From Gammaproteobacteria bacterium (lineage in GTDB: Bacteria; Pseudomonadota; Gammaproteobacteria; Pseudomonadales; Azotimanducaceae_A): DNA of 64,000 bases. Position numbers and translations under genes: made by a program. The DNA lies in the NCBI GenBank assembly GCA_012960755.1, contig DUAT01000036.1, positions 1 to 64,000 on the forward strand, written 5' to 3'. Under the pieces are notes generated by a model. That model was not told where the DNA came from. It searched no databases and saw only the letters and a list, made by a program, of their open reading frames with translations. This document shows positions 8,967-17,153 of the stretch, piece by piece; the stretch's first letter is position 1; every line of letters starts with the position of its first letter.

Positions 8967-9833
8967 ATGAAGAGCAAGCAACCTATTATCGTCGCGTTAG
9001 TGGCAGGCGCTATTTTCGTCATCGCGATCGCGCTCTATTTAGGCCAGGCGACGGAAGAACCTCTCACAACCACGGAACCCGTAGCAACTGAAGAAGCTGT
9101 GGAAGCGACAACAGAAACAAACGTGGTTTCCGTAGTAGAAGCTATGGAAGAGATACCGGATTTCAAATCCTATACGAACGTGAAGCAAAAAAAGCACGAC
9201 TTTTTCAATTTTATGCTGCCACTGGTCCGCCGTGCCAATGCCTCGGTGGCCCGAGACAGGGAATATGTTCAAGCCCTGGCAGGTCAACAATCTTTATCTA
9301 AACCTGAAACTGCCCGCCTGCTGGACTTAATGAAACAATACCGATTGGAGGCTTCAGAAACACCCGCAGATCAGCTGGACGCACTGCTTGTGAAAATAGA
9401 CACCGTGCCTGCATCACTCATACTGGCCCAATCCGCCAATGAGTCAGCCTGGGGGACTTCTCGCTTTGCAACCGAGGCCAACAACTTCTTCGGCATCTGG
9501 TGTTTCTCAAGGGGATGTGGACTAACCCCAAAAGATCGGGATGACGGCCTCAGCCACGAGGTAGCCAGGTTCGACAGTGTACAACATGGCGTCGGCCGCT
9601 ATATCCATACCCTCAATTCTCATCCGGCTTATGAACAACTACGCACAATACGACTGGAACAGCGCCAGAACGGCAAAGATCTGAGCGGTATAGAACTCGC
9701 AGAGGGGCTGGTGAAATACTCTGAAAGAGGAGCGGAGTATGTGGAAGAAATTCAGTCAATGATCAGCTACAACAAATTACAGCAATACAACCTGGCAACC
9801 TCGGAATCCTCAGCGGTGCTCTTGTCAGAATAA
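8967..9833 (+). CDS. Bax-family glucosaminidase-domain protein, membrane anchored
   Basis: A 288-residue protein with an uncleaved-looking N-terminal helix (IIVALVAGAIFVIAIALYL), a Thr/Glu-rich linker to about residue 60, and a peptidoglycan glucosaminidase domain of the FlgJ/Bax type: LILAQSANESAWGTSRFA near residues 150-167 with the catalytic Glu, and NNFFGIWCFSRGCGL. It should act on glycan strands in the periplasm. Its ATG lies four bases after the aldehyde dehydrogenase stop, so it may be translationally coupled to a catabolic operon it has no obvious link with. Two Cys flank the Gly-Ile-Trp turn (CFSRGC) and may form a disulphide. Confidence 0.88.
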   Translation: MKSKQPIIVALVAGAIFVIAIALYLGQATEEPLTTTEPVATEEAVEATTETNVVSVVEAMEEIPDFKSYTNVKQKKHDFFNFMLPLVRRANASVARDREYVQALAGQQSLSKPETARLLDLMKQYRLEASETPADQLDALLVKIDTVPASLILAQSANESAWGTSRFATEANNFFGIWCFSRGCGLTPKDRDDGLSHEVARFDSVQHGVGRYIHTLNSHPAYEQLRTIRLEQRQNGKDLSGIELAEGLVKYSERGAEYVEEIQSMISYNKLQQYNLATSESSAVLLSE

Positions 9834-9924
9834 GCATGCTGTCGTGAGCTGCAGTAATTGATCGCATAAACTAAATGGCACTTTGCTGCGTCTAAACAAG
9901 CAACCAGAATCAAACGAGAACATT

Positions 9925-10791
9925 ATGAGACATTTGCTATCGACCATTTTGATATGCCTTTCATTCCCTGCACTGGCATCTGCCTGTAAGGAGGAGAAGC
10001 TGATAACGCACTCTTTTGCCTCCAAGGACGTCTCACAGCTGCTGGTTAACGCGCTTGCAGGGTCATTGGAGGTAAATGGTGACGATAGCGATACAATCAC
10101 CATCAACGCCAGAGCCTGTGCGGACGAACTCAAATATCTCGAACAAATGACGATAGACGTTGACGACTCCAGGGATCAGCTCGAGCTCACGGTCATTATC
10201 CCGTATAGAGGTTTCGGTTGGAACGCTGACTATGCCTTTATGGATTTGGAGATTACCGTGCCGACAGATCAATTGGTCAAGCTCAGGGATTCAAGTGGTC
10301 ACCTGGAGGTGAGAGATGCAAATGTCGCCAGCATAGACGACAGTTCCGGGGATATTCGACTGTTCAACATTTCGGGCGACCTCGAGGTCAGTGATTCTTC
10401 AGGTGATATTTACCTGCGAGGTATGACTGGCAACTTGCAGGTCAACGATAGCTCTGGTCGAATTGACATCCAAGATGTCGACGGCGACGTTGTCATACCC
10501 AGGGATAGCTCAGGCGATATTGACATTGATACCGTATCAGGACTGGTCACTATCGAAAGAGATGGTTCAGGCTCAATCGAAATCGAAAACGTCAAAAAGG
10601 GAGTCAACGTCCATTCAGATGGCAGCGGTGACATCCGCATTTCTGCCGTCCAGGGTTCGGTAAAAATAGGCAACGACGGATCAGGCAGCGTTCGCATCGC
10701 CCAGGTAGATGGTGATTTTAGTATTGATGCAAAAGGCAGCGGCAGTATCCGCACTAGCGGTATCAAGGGAAGTACTGATATTCCCAGATAG
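9925..10791 (+). CDS. Secreted DUF4097-like beta-solenoid protein
   Basis: A 288-residue protein with signal peptide MRHLLSTILICLSFPALASA. ATG 9925 is preferred to the upstream codon at 9883 because it begins the signal peptide. From residue ~110 the chain is a regular series of ~20-residue units, each carrying D-S-S-G or DGSGS (RDSSGHLEV, DDSSGDIRL, SDSSGDIYL, NDSSGRIDI, RDSSGDIDI, RDGSGSIEI, SDGSGDIRI, NDGSGSVRI, KGSGSIRT). This is the pattern of DUF4097/DUF2807 right-handed beta helices, thought to act as periplasmic or surface adhesin-like scaffolds. Repeats drift from SSG to GSG along the chain. No partner gene is adjacent. Confidence 0.85.
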   Translation: MRHLLSTILICLSFPALASACKEEKLITHSFASKDVSQLLVNALAGSLEVNGDDSDTITINARACADELKYLEQMTIDVDDSRDQLELTVIIPYRGFGWNADYAFMDLEITVPTDQLVKLRDSSGHLEVRDANVASIDDSSGDIRLFNISGDLEVSDSSGDIYLRGMTGNLQVNDSSGRIDIQDVDGDVVIPRDSSGDIDIDTVSGLVTIERDGSGSIEIENVKKGVNVHSDGSGDIRISAVQGSVKIGNDGSGSVRIAQVDGDFSIDAKGSGSIRTSGIKGSTDIPR

Positions 10792-10824
10792 TGTTCACCG
10801 CGCGGTGTTTTCTCAAAAGCCGGT

Positions 10825-11373
10825 TTACCTGTTCATAAAGAACAGCGCACGCCACAAGGTCGCCGCCACCAGTGCGTGATCAATCTCTCCGGAAACGAGC
10901 AATTCCGGTACCTCGTCCATGGGGACGAGCAACAATTCGGTCTGTTCTGTCGAGGTGTTATTAATCTCGGAAACCAATTGCACGTCTGTTGCAAGGTAAG
11001 TATGCAGTCTGTTGCCAAAAATAGCGGGGTTTGCGTTAAGAACGCCCAATGATTGCAGATTAGTCGCTTCAAAACCTGTTTCCTCAAGACATTCCCGGGC
11101 AGCGGCAATTTCTGCTGGTTCCCCGACATCCACCATCCCCCCTGGGATCTCCAGGGTAATTTCCTCAGAACCATGTCGAAACTGCCGAATGCAAACCAGT
11201 TCATTGTTCGATGTAATGGGCACAATATTGACCCAGTCCGCGGTTTCAATGAAATAGAAACTATGTTCCTTACCAGTGAAAGGAGAGACCGTTAAAGACT
11301 CCTGCAGATTGAATATACGGCAATCTGCCAGCAAGCGGGTTTCCTTCCTTTCCCAGCGTTTGATTACACTCAT
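10825..11373 (-). CDS. Nudix hydrolase, ADP-ribose pyrophosphatase-like
   Basis: A 182-residue cytoplasmic Nudix enzyme. It has IRQFRHGSEEITLEIPGGMV, the RQ(Y/F)R and E-x-P-A/G-G pattern typical of ADP-ribose/ADP-sugar pyrophosphatases, and a full Nudix box GEPAEIAAARECLEETGFEA near residues 82-101. It would hydrolyse ADP-ribose or related nucleoside diphosphates to AMP and a sugar phosphate. It is transcribed alone and converges on the DUF4097 gene. A hairpin (11395-11436) lies just upstream of its start. Confidence 0.9.
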   Translation of the reverse strand: MSVIKRWERKETRLLADCRIFNLQESLTVSPFTGKEHSFYFIETADWVNIVPITSNNELVCIRQFRHGSEEITLEIPGGMVDVGEPAEIAAARECLEETGFEATNLQSLGVLNANPAIFGNRLHTYLATDVQLVSEINNTSTEQTELLLVPMDEVPELLVSGEIDHALVAATLWRALFFMNR

Positions 11374-11393
11374 ATCTTACTGACTCCTTTCCC

Positions 11394-11436
11394 AGGGAAC
11401 CTCTGATTAAGGTCTATTTACTTAATCAAGTTTCCC
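11394..11436. repeat. GGGAACCTCTGATTAAG hairpin, copy A
   Basis: GGGAACCTCTGATTAAG (11395-11411) is followed after nine bases by CTTAATCAAG and TTTCCC (to 11436), which folds back with one bulge. The first 21 bases (11394-11414) match 19 of 21 positions of the copy at 15038-15058, and its core recurs at 14391, 17900 and 43590. It sits in the divergent region between the Nudix gene and the amidohydrolase gene. Confidence 0.6.
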
Positions 11437-11514
11437 AAGCTAGATAACCTGGAACTATTTCGATATTTTGGTATTATTCGTCGCAATAAAGTATAGAGAA
11501 TACAGGAAATTTCC

Positions 11515-13236
11515 ATGTTCGATCTCCTCATAAAAAACGGCACCATCATCGATGGCTCCGGCGATGACAGGTTTCAGAGCGACATAGCAATAACCGGCAA
11601 CAATATCGTAGAAATCGGCAAGGTTACTGGCAACGCAAAACGTACCATCGACGCGAAGGGCAAGCTGGTCACACCCGGTTGGGTTGATATCCACACCCAC
11701 TACGACGGGCAGGCGACCTGGGATCCCATCATGGCTCCTTCCAGCTGGCATGGTGTCACCACCGTGGTTATGGGTAATTGCGGCGTTGGATTTGCACCCG
11801 TTCGCCCTGGACAGGAGCAGTTCCTGATTGAGTTAATGGAAGGGGTTGAGGATATTCCCGGCTCGGCCCTGGCTGAAGGGATCGATTGGAAGTGGGAATC
11901 CTTTCCTGAATACTTAGATGCGCTGGAAACCATGCCTCGCACCATGGACGTCGCGACCCAAGTACCCCATGGTCCTATTCGCGCTTATGTCATGGGTGAT
12001 CGTTGCAACGATGACAAGGGACCAACCCAGGACGAAGTAAAGGAGATGTCAGCACTTGTCCGTGAAGGCGTGGCAGCGGGTGCACTGGGTTTTTCCAGTT
12101 CCCGAACGTTGTTACACAAAGATATTCACGGCGACTATGTTCCCGGCACGTTCGCCGGAAGTGATGAGATGTTGCAACTTGGATTGTCCATGAAAGGTCT
12201 GGATCACGGTATTTTTGAACTCGTCTCAGACAACCTTGGAGAGGATGACGAATGGCAGTGGGTCAAACAGTTCGCCCGCCAAACAGGCAAAAAAGTTACC
12301 TTGATAGCTACTTCTGCGGCTGCCTATGCGAACGGGAAAATATACCGGATTGCGGAGGAAGCCAGGGAACAGGGCATGGAAATACTCCCGCAAATGGCCG
12401 GACGTCCTACCGGGATCCTGCATGGCTTGCAGAGTAACTTCCATGCATTTGTTGCCCATCCAACATTTGCAACTCAGATCGCACCACTTTCACTCGAAGA
12501 GAAAGTCCAGAAGATGAAGGAACCCTCAATCAAGGCGCAAATTCTCAGTGAAGAGTCAGGCATCAAGGCCACTCTTCTGGGTAATATCGATGAGATGATG
12601 GCCATGGTATTCCCACTGGGGGAAAATCCAAATTATGAACCTGACGCAGAGGATAGTGTCGCCGGTATCGCGAAAAAACTTGGCGTCAACCCACTCGAGG
12701 TAATGTACGACCTGCTGACAGATCACGATGGAAAGGAGTTGTTTTACCAGCCCCTGGGTGGATACGTTGGCTACAACCTCGACGCGCAACGCAAACTGAT
12801 GCAACACCCCAACGTTGTTATGGGTTTAAGCGATGGTGGTGCGCACTGCGGGGTTATTGCAGATGCCGGTATGCCTTCATTTATTATGACTCATTGGGGC
12901 CGGGACCGGACCAAGGGCGCCACCTTACCCCTTGAATTTATTGTTAGATCCCTGACCAGGAGAACCGCCGAAACCTACGACATGATGGACCGGGGATTAC
13001 TTAAACCAGGTTTAATCGCAGACATCAACATTATCGATTTCGACAAATTACAGCTACGGCGACCAGAAGCCATCTTCGATCTACCCACCGGCGGCAAGCG
13101 TCTGGTGCAGCGGGTCGAGGGATATGAGTACACCATTAAGTCAGGTGAAGTGACCTTCGAAAGTGGTGAGCATACCGGGGCGTTGCCGGGAACACTGGTT
13201 CGGGGTAAGACAGCGCAGAGAATTGGACCATCTTGA
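11515..13236 (+). CDS. N-acyl-D-amino-acid deacylase-type amidohydrolase
   Basis: A 573-residue metal-dependent amidohydrolase. The N-terminus has FDLLIKNGTIIDGSG, followed by the metal-binding strand VDIHTHYDGQATWDP (His-x-His), then GNCGVGFAP and GALGFSSSRT. A long TIM-barrel follows with GLSDGGAHCG carrying the catalytic Asp, and the closing sandwich LLKPGLIADINIIDFD. This layout is typical of D-aminoacylase and its many uncharacterised relatives, which hydrolyse N-acyl-D-amino acids, dipeptides or related amides. The gene stands alone; its neighbours give no substrate clue. It is likely cytoplasmic, with no signal peptide. Confidence 0.92.
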   Translation: MFDLLIKNGTIIDGSGDDRFQSDIAITGNNIVEIGKVTGNAKRTIDAKGKLVTPGWVDIHTHYDGQATWDPIMAPSSWHGVTTVVMGNCGVGFAPVRPGQEQFLIELMEGVEDIPGSALAEGIDWKWESFPEYLDALETMPRTMDVATQVPHGPIRAYVMGDRCNDDKGPTQDEVKEMSALVREGVAAGALGFSSSRTLLHKDIHGDYVPGTFAGSDEMLQLGLSMKGLDHGIFELVSDNLGEDDEWQWVKQFARQTGKKVTLIATSAAAYANGKIYRIAEEAREQGMEILPQMAGRPTGILHGLQSNFHAFVAHPTFATQIAPLSLEEKVQKMKEPSIKAQILSEESGIKATLLGNIDEMMAMVFPLGENPNYEPDAEDSVAGIAKKLGVNPLEVMYDLLTDHDGKELFYQPLGGYVGYNLDAQRKLMQHPNVVMGLSDGGAHCGVIADAGMPSFIMTHWGRDRTKGATLPLEFIVRSLTRRTAETYDMMDRGLLKPGLIADINIIDFDKLQLRRPEAIFDLPTGGKRLVQRVEGYEYTIKSGEVTFESGEHTGALPGTLVRGKTAQRIGPS

Positions 13237-13316
13237 GCGCCGTGTTGAGTTGGAAGAAGCTGCTTTCCTGAGGGGCGCCGAGCTAGCACGCCCGTGGACG
13301 CAAACGGCGACTCCCT

Positions 13317-13767
13317 CTATTGTCTCGCGAAGAGTTCCGACTCGATATTTCTGAAAGCCTTGAATTCCAACGCATTTCCAGAGGGATCGAGGAAAAACAT
13401 GGTGCCTTGTTCACCTGCTTCTCCCTTAAATCGTATATAGGGTTCGATCACAAAGTTACTGATGAATTGTCTGACCTTGACGGCGAGGGATTCTCTCCTC
13501 AAAATTCAGAACGACCCCGAAGTGAGGCACCGGGACCCCATGACCATCCACGGGGTTTACAATGCCAGGAATTTTTCCTTGTCGACCAATGGCGGGATTC
13601 AGGTGTGTGACAAGTTGATGGCCGAACATATCAAAGTCAATCCAATTCTCGGCACTTCTGCCTTCTGCAAATCCCATCTTGATACCATAGAATTCCCTGG
13701 CCTCTTCGATGTTTCGTACCTGAACAGCCAGGTGAAATGGAGTTAACTTCATCTTACTTCCTTGCAT
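13317..13767 (-). pseudogene. VOC/glyoxalase-family protein, frameshifted
   Basis: The first 103 codons (from 13767) read as a VOC domain: MKLTPFHLAVQVRNIEEARE, FGHQLVTHLNP and VPVPHFGVVL. After [10 protein letters not shown] the frame runs into an unrelated tail ([12 protein letters not shown]). The missing second half continues in another minus-strand frame from about 13500 down to 13317: [30 protein letters not shown], which is the expected last strand pair with the metal Glu. One base gained or lost near 13495-13510 explains both. It is either a recent pseudogene or a sequencing error; intact, the protein would be about 140 residues. The substrate is unknown. Confidence 0.85.
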
Positions 13768-13875
13768 GGTGTATCTATCTGCCTTCCCTGTTATAGCTAG
13801 ATTCTAGCATTTCAATGAACCTTTGCGGTCGGAAAGTCGACTAACCAATGACAGTGTCCATTTCGGAAACCAAAG

Positions 13876-14391
13876 ATGAAGTCATTCTTTCACGTGGTTC
13901 TTATATTGTATGCCGGGTGTGTGTCCGCCAAGGGGATTCGGCAGATTGATGCGGCAGTACCGGGCGATTCGTCGTCACAGGTTAAAAGCGAACTGTCATT
14001 TCATGGTGAGTTTACTGTTGACCTGCCCCAGGGTTGGCAACGGTCGACGGAACGCCAGTTAAACGGGCAGGAAGTGGTCAACATATCTCACCCGGAGCAG
14101 GACGGCATTTTGCAGATTATCTCAATGCAAATACCTGGGAAACCCAGTCAAAACCAGATTCGCAACATGACTAACGTGGATTTATCCGTTGACCTGAGCT
14201 GGCAGCAATGGGGCGATCTCTCGGGATATCAATACGATTATTCCAGGGCAGGTAAGTTTTATAGACAATGGTGGCTCACGCAGCAGAATAATATCCTGCT
14301 TGTCGTCTTCAGCAGCGATATGAAGAATGAACAACTGCGGTCCCTGGTTGACGACATGGTCAGCTCCCTGGTGTTCACCGGAACCAGTTAG
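13876..14391 (+). CDS. Secreted protein of unknown function
   Basis: A 171-residue protein with signal peptide MKSFFHVVLILYAGCVSAKG (cleavage near residue 18). I do not recognise the family. The mature part looks like a small beta-rich domain: HGEFTVDLPQGWQ, GQEVVNISHPEQDGILQI, a helix near 95-105, then LSGYQYDYSRAGKFYRQWWL and a C-terminal helix LRSLVDDMVSSLVF. This outline resembles the PsbP/Mog1-like or DUF1795-type fold (short amphipathic protein wrapping a pro-gly-trp motif), but only by shape. A perfect hairpin begins at its stop codon. Confidence 0.8.
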   Translation: MKSFFHVVLILYAGCVSAKGIRQIDAAVPGDSSSQVKSELSFHGEFTVDLPQGWQRSTERQLNGQEVVNISHPEQDGILQIISMQIPGKPSQNQIRNMTNVDLSVDLSWQQWGDLSGYQYDYSRAGKFYRQWWLTQQNNILLVVFSSDMKNEQLRSLVDDMVSSLVFTGTS

Positions 14392-14411
14392 GGAACCTAT
14401 CAGAGGTTCCC
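14391..14411 (+). terminator. Hairpin GGGAACCT-atcag-AGGTTCCC, copy B
   Basis: A perfect 8-bp stem with a 5-base loop starts at the last base of the TAG stop of the upstream gene and is followed by TGGTTCTTTT. It is a plausible intrinsic terminator with an imperfect T-run. Its arms are the core shared with copies at 11395, 17900 and 43590. Confidence 0.65.
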
Positions 14412-14513
14412 TGGTTCTTTTGCATCAAATTAGTCCGTTGATGCATACTACCCCATACAAATCCATACACATCTGAACGGTTTTTACATCCTACCGGGAG
14501 ACGGGAGAATACA

Positions 14514-15050
14514 ATGCAACTGCAATGGTCACATGCTGTCATCTATGTTCGAAACCTCGAAGCAATGCTCGAGTTTTACTGTAAAACCCTTGGCTTTGAA
14601 GTCACAGACAGGGGAGCTATCGTGGAATCAGGGCCGGAAATCATCTTTCTTAGCCAGATTCCAAATGATCATCATCAGCTGGCAATGGTAACAACTCGAA
14701 AAGACGATGCCCCATCGAATTCAGTCAATCACTTTGCTTTTCGGGTTCAGGCATTTGACGACCTGAAATCTCTTGCAAAGAGCCTCGATGACATTGGGAG
14801 CATCAAGATCAATCCCTTAAGCCACGGTAATACACTATCCATCTACTTCAGTGACCCGGAACAAAATGGTATCGAGGTATTTTGGGACACACCCTGGCAT
14901 GTCGCCCAACCGCAGGGTAAACCCTGGGATCTGAGTCTTAACGATACAGAAGCATTGGAATGGGTGAAAAAGGAATTCAGTGATGAGCCAGGATTTCAAC
15001 CGAGAGAGAATTACTACAAACAAAGAGCCATCGAACTAGGGAAACTCTGA
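14514..15050 (+). CDS. VOC-family protein, dioxygenase/glyoxalase-like
   Basis: A 178-residue protein of the vicinal-oxygen-chelate superfamily. It has the first metal-ligand strand WSHAVIYVRNLEAMLEFYCK (His 6-7 region), the paired strand VNHFAFRVQAF and the terminal GNTLSIYFSDPEQNGIEVFW with the Glu ligand, plus a C-terminal helical extension to residue 178. VOC members include extradiol dioxygenases, glyoxalases and resistance proteins, and the substrate cannot be chosen here. The stop codon lies inside copy C of the recurring GGGAA repeat, so the last residues (GKL) come from repeat sequence. Confidence 0.88.
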   Translation: MQLQWSHAVIYVRNLEAMLEFYCKTLGFEVTDRGAIVESGPEIIFLSQIPNDHHQLAMVTTRKDDAPSNSVNHFAFRVQAFDDLKSLAKSLDDIGSIKINPLSHGNTLSIYFSDPEQNGIEVFWDTPWHVAQPQGKPWDLSLNDTEALEWVKKEFSDEPGFQPRENYYKQRAIELGKL

Positions 15051-15058
15051 TAAAGGTC
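15038..15058. repeat. GGGAACCTCTGATT repeat, copy C (half only)
   Basis: AGGGAAACTCTGATAAAGGTC matches copy A (11394-11414) at 19 of 21 positions. Only the left arm is present. It contains the TGA stop of the VOC gene, so the repeat contributes the end of the reading frame. Confidence 0.5.
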
Positions 15059-15103
15059 GGTATGTATCCAATTAAACCGAACCTCAATAAACGCTAAAAT
15101 CAC

Positions 15104-15643
15104 TCAACCCGGAGTCGAAGTGTCATAGCGTGATACGAATCCTTCCTCGGTGGTACTGTAAGGCGACCCCCAGGCGGAACCCTCAGCACCAACACAAAGC
15201 CATGCGTTTGCGGGTACCGCGATGGGTTCCGGACTCTCTACGCTTTGCACAATGGCGGGCCGGGTTAGTTTCTTTGCCCAGACGCCGACCCTGTGAAAAC
15301 AAGGCTGACAACCGAGTGAAATCAGATGTTCTTCTGATGGTGTGGGATTCCAGCCTTTCTCATCCCAGGGTCGATACAAGTCTGCAAAATGATCGGCTCG
15401 AACTGGCCAATGCAAATAGTCATATAGCTTGTCTTTTACGATGTCCTCTGATCTGAAGCAGATGACATAACTGGCCGTCGCCCCGAGGGTCTCCCATTCT
15501 GTCTTTATCGTCAGCGGGGCTTCTTCTTCCGGTAACTCACCTGCCAGTACCACTTCTTTTCGACGTTTGTAATATCGAAAGCCCTCGTCGCGTAACTCCT
15601 GCTCAGTCCAGGGGTACCTCCGAAGGACATCTTTCTCTGGCAT
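15104..15643 (-). CDS. Protein of unknown function, PGDYG-like C-terminus
   Basis: A 179-residue soluble protein without signal peptide. I do not recognise the whole. The C-terminal ~60 residues (ARPAIVQSV-like strand, then PANAWLCVGAEGSAWGSPYS and EGFVSRYD) resemble the small 'PGDYG' domain, in which a 'GDxxxxxxGExWPV...F...Y' pattern is usual; this is a weak match by eye. The middle is rich in Trp and Asp (WPVRADHFADLYRPWDEKGW) and carries CQPC. It is transcribed alone, convergent with the VOC gene. The function is unknown. Confidence 0.7.
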   Translation of the reverse strand: MPEKDVLRRYPWTEQELRDEGFRYYKRRKEVVLAGELPEEEAPLTIKTEWETLGATASYVICFRSEDIVKDKLYDYLHWPVRADHFADLYRPWDEKGWNPTPSEEHLISLGCQPCFHRVGVWAKKLTRPAIVQSVESPEPIAVPANAWLCVGAEGSAWGSPYSTTEEGFVSRYDTSTPG

Positions 15644-15944
15644 AACTGCTCATCCACTCACAGTGAATTACTTATTACTCTCATGTATTGAAGTACAAAC
15701 AACAGTTCCCAAATCCGCTTAAGGTGGATTTCGTGATTCTGGCCAGGTTTTACCAGCTTTGCTTTCTCTTTCTCGATCCATGCCAAATCACCTTTTCAAC
15801 CACAGGCAACGTCATGCTGCCATTCTCAAATACACGATTGTGAAACTCCCTGATTTCCACTCATAGACTATGATGATTCATTAGGAAATGTCTATACTAC
15901 GGGACTAACGGGAATTTATTTTATGATGAGGCAGCTACTGCAAT
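15644..15944. other. 300-bp intergenic region with a relic and a weak promoter
   Basis: There is no complete gene. The stretch 15750-15860 on the minus strand is a short relic of a DUF885-type C-terminus (listed separately). TATACT at about 15892-15897, just upstream of the response-regulator gene, is a fair -10 box, but I see no convincing -35 at 16-18 bases. Confidence 0.45.
15750..15860 (-). pseudogene. Relic of a DUF885-type protein C-terminus
   Basis: Read on the minus strand, 36 codons end in TAA and translate to VEIREFHNRVFENGSMTLPV, then VEKVIWHGSRKRKQSW. The 'REFHxxxLxNGxxPLxVLE' pattern is the usual last motif of DUF885 proteins (a zinc-metallopeptidase-like family). A TGA stop lies immediately upstream in frame, so this is all that remains. 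The identification is by motif memory and needs a search. Confidence 0.45.
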
Positions 15945-17102
15945 ATGTCTGACACTTCTGAAGATAACCCCCTATTGATTGACATGCGGCCGCGTATTCT
16001 CTTCGTCGACGATTCTCATGTGGTTCGCTCAGCGGCGGTGAAAATGCTTGGCGACGACTTTGATCTTGCATTGGCTGAAGACGGTCAAGAAGCCTGGGAT
16101 ATGATTGTCGCCGACAAAACTATCAAGCTGGTGTTTACGGACCTGGTAATGCCGGAACTGGATGGTTTTGAGGTTCTGAACCTGGTACGTAACTCAACTG
16201 ACGAACGTATTCGCAAGTTACCCATCATCGTGTTGACAGGAGCCGATGACAGCAGTGGTTCCAAGGAAAAAGCCTACCAGCTGGGCGCAACGGATTTCAT
16301 AACCAAACCTTTTGATGAGGCGAGAATCAAGACCGGAGCTGAATCTCATTTAAGCCACCTCAACACTCGTAGTACTCCCAGGAAAACATTCGAGACGGAT
16401 AACCAGGACCCGTTAACCGGACTACTGACAGGTCGCGCTATTCACTCTCAGATCGAAAAAGATGTTTCCTTTACCTCCCAGCACAACCTTCACCTGGCTG
16501 CACTGCACGTTGAAATTGACGCATTTAAGGAGCTGTTTGTAAGCGTTGGTCGCAAACGCGCTGAAGTGATCATTGAGATGGTCGCCAAAGCGATTACCGA
16601 TAACACGCGCAAGGAAGACTCTGTCTCACGCCTCGGCCTGTCCAGTTTCGCAGTATCGCTACCGGCCTCCGACCCTGACACTACATTGCTCACTGCCCAT
16701 CGTATCAGTCTGACGGTAGCTGGATTTAAAGCGAAATTCCGCGGCGCCCAGCTGCCTGTTAGCGTTTCTATTGGCGCCTGTATTACTGAGCAGGGCGCTC
16801 AATCCGATGCCGGTCGTATTTTAGAGATCGCCAGTGAAGCAGGAAGACAGGCGACAGCCAATGGCACAGGTGAGGTTTCATCCATAAACCTCAATGCAGA
16901 TGAGGAGGATAATCAACCTGTCCAAGATGAAATATCTGTTGATCACATGCTGAACCAGTTAAAGGCAGGCGGAAAAAAGGACGTAGTGGCTCAGATGGAT
17001 TCTATTCTTGACAAGTTGACCCCCCTTTTCGAGATATTGAATGACGAAGAGAGAGAACAACTGTTGGTGTCATTGATAGAAAGCAAAAACGCTCAATCGT
17101 GA
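15945..17102 (+). CDS. Response regulator with degenerate GGDEF domain
   Basis: A 385-residue cytoplasmic protein. Residues ~15-138 are a receiver domain: RILFVDDS (acid pocket Asp22/Asp23), VFTDLVMPELDG (phospho-acceptor Asp66), LTGAD and ITKPFD (Lys). Residues ~150-310 align with a GGDEF domain (DPLTGLLTGRAI; VSVSIGACI), but the active loop reads RLGLSSFAVSLP where RxGGDEFxxxLP is expected, and the FKxxND-like site is FKELFV. It should therefore not make c-di-GMP and may act as a binding or dimerisation module. The last ~75 residues are acidic and helical. It stands alone; no histidine kinase is adjacent. Confidence 0.9.
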   Translation: MSDTSEDNPLLIDMRPRILFVDDSHVVRSAAVKMLGDDFDLALAEDGQEAWDMIVADKTIKLVFTDLVMPELDGFEVLNLVRNSTDERIRKLPIIVLTGADDSSGSKEKAYQLGATDFITKPFDEARIKTGAESHLSHLNTRSTPRKTFETDNQDPLTGLLTGRAIHSQIEKDVSFTSQHNLHLAALHVEIDAFKELFVSVGRKRAEVIIEMVAKAITDNTRKEDSVSRLGLSSFAVSLPASDPDTTLLTAHRISLTVAGFKAKFRGAQLPVSVSIGACITEQGAQSDAGRILEIASEAGRQATANGTGEVSSINLNADEEDNQPVQDEISVDHMLNQLKAGGKKDVVAQMDSILDKLTPLFEILNDEEREQLLVSLIESKNAQS

Positions 17103-17104
17103 CA

Positions 17105-17153
17105 CTAGGAGGCTGATCGAGAATAGAAACCGTAGCCAGGGGAAGCCTCCTAG
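17105..17153. terminator. Bidirectional hairpin between convergent genes
   Basis: CTAGGAGGCT (17105-17114) and AGCCTCCTAG (17144-17153) form a perfect 10-bp inverted repeat with a 29-base loop. It lies directly after the response-regulator stop and overlaps the stop of the convergent SDR gene. It is a likely two-way transcription end, although T-runs are weak. Confidence 0.55.

Noticed and set aside
13237..13316. A possible short gene after the amidohydrolase.
   Set aside because: Frames over it are short, with no start signal or recognisable motif.
15945..17102. Active diguanylate cyclase.
   Set aside because: The signature loop reads RLGLSSF instead of GGDEF, and the metal site is altered.
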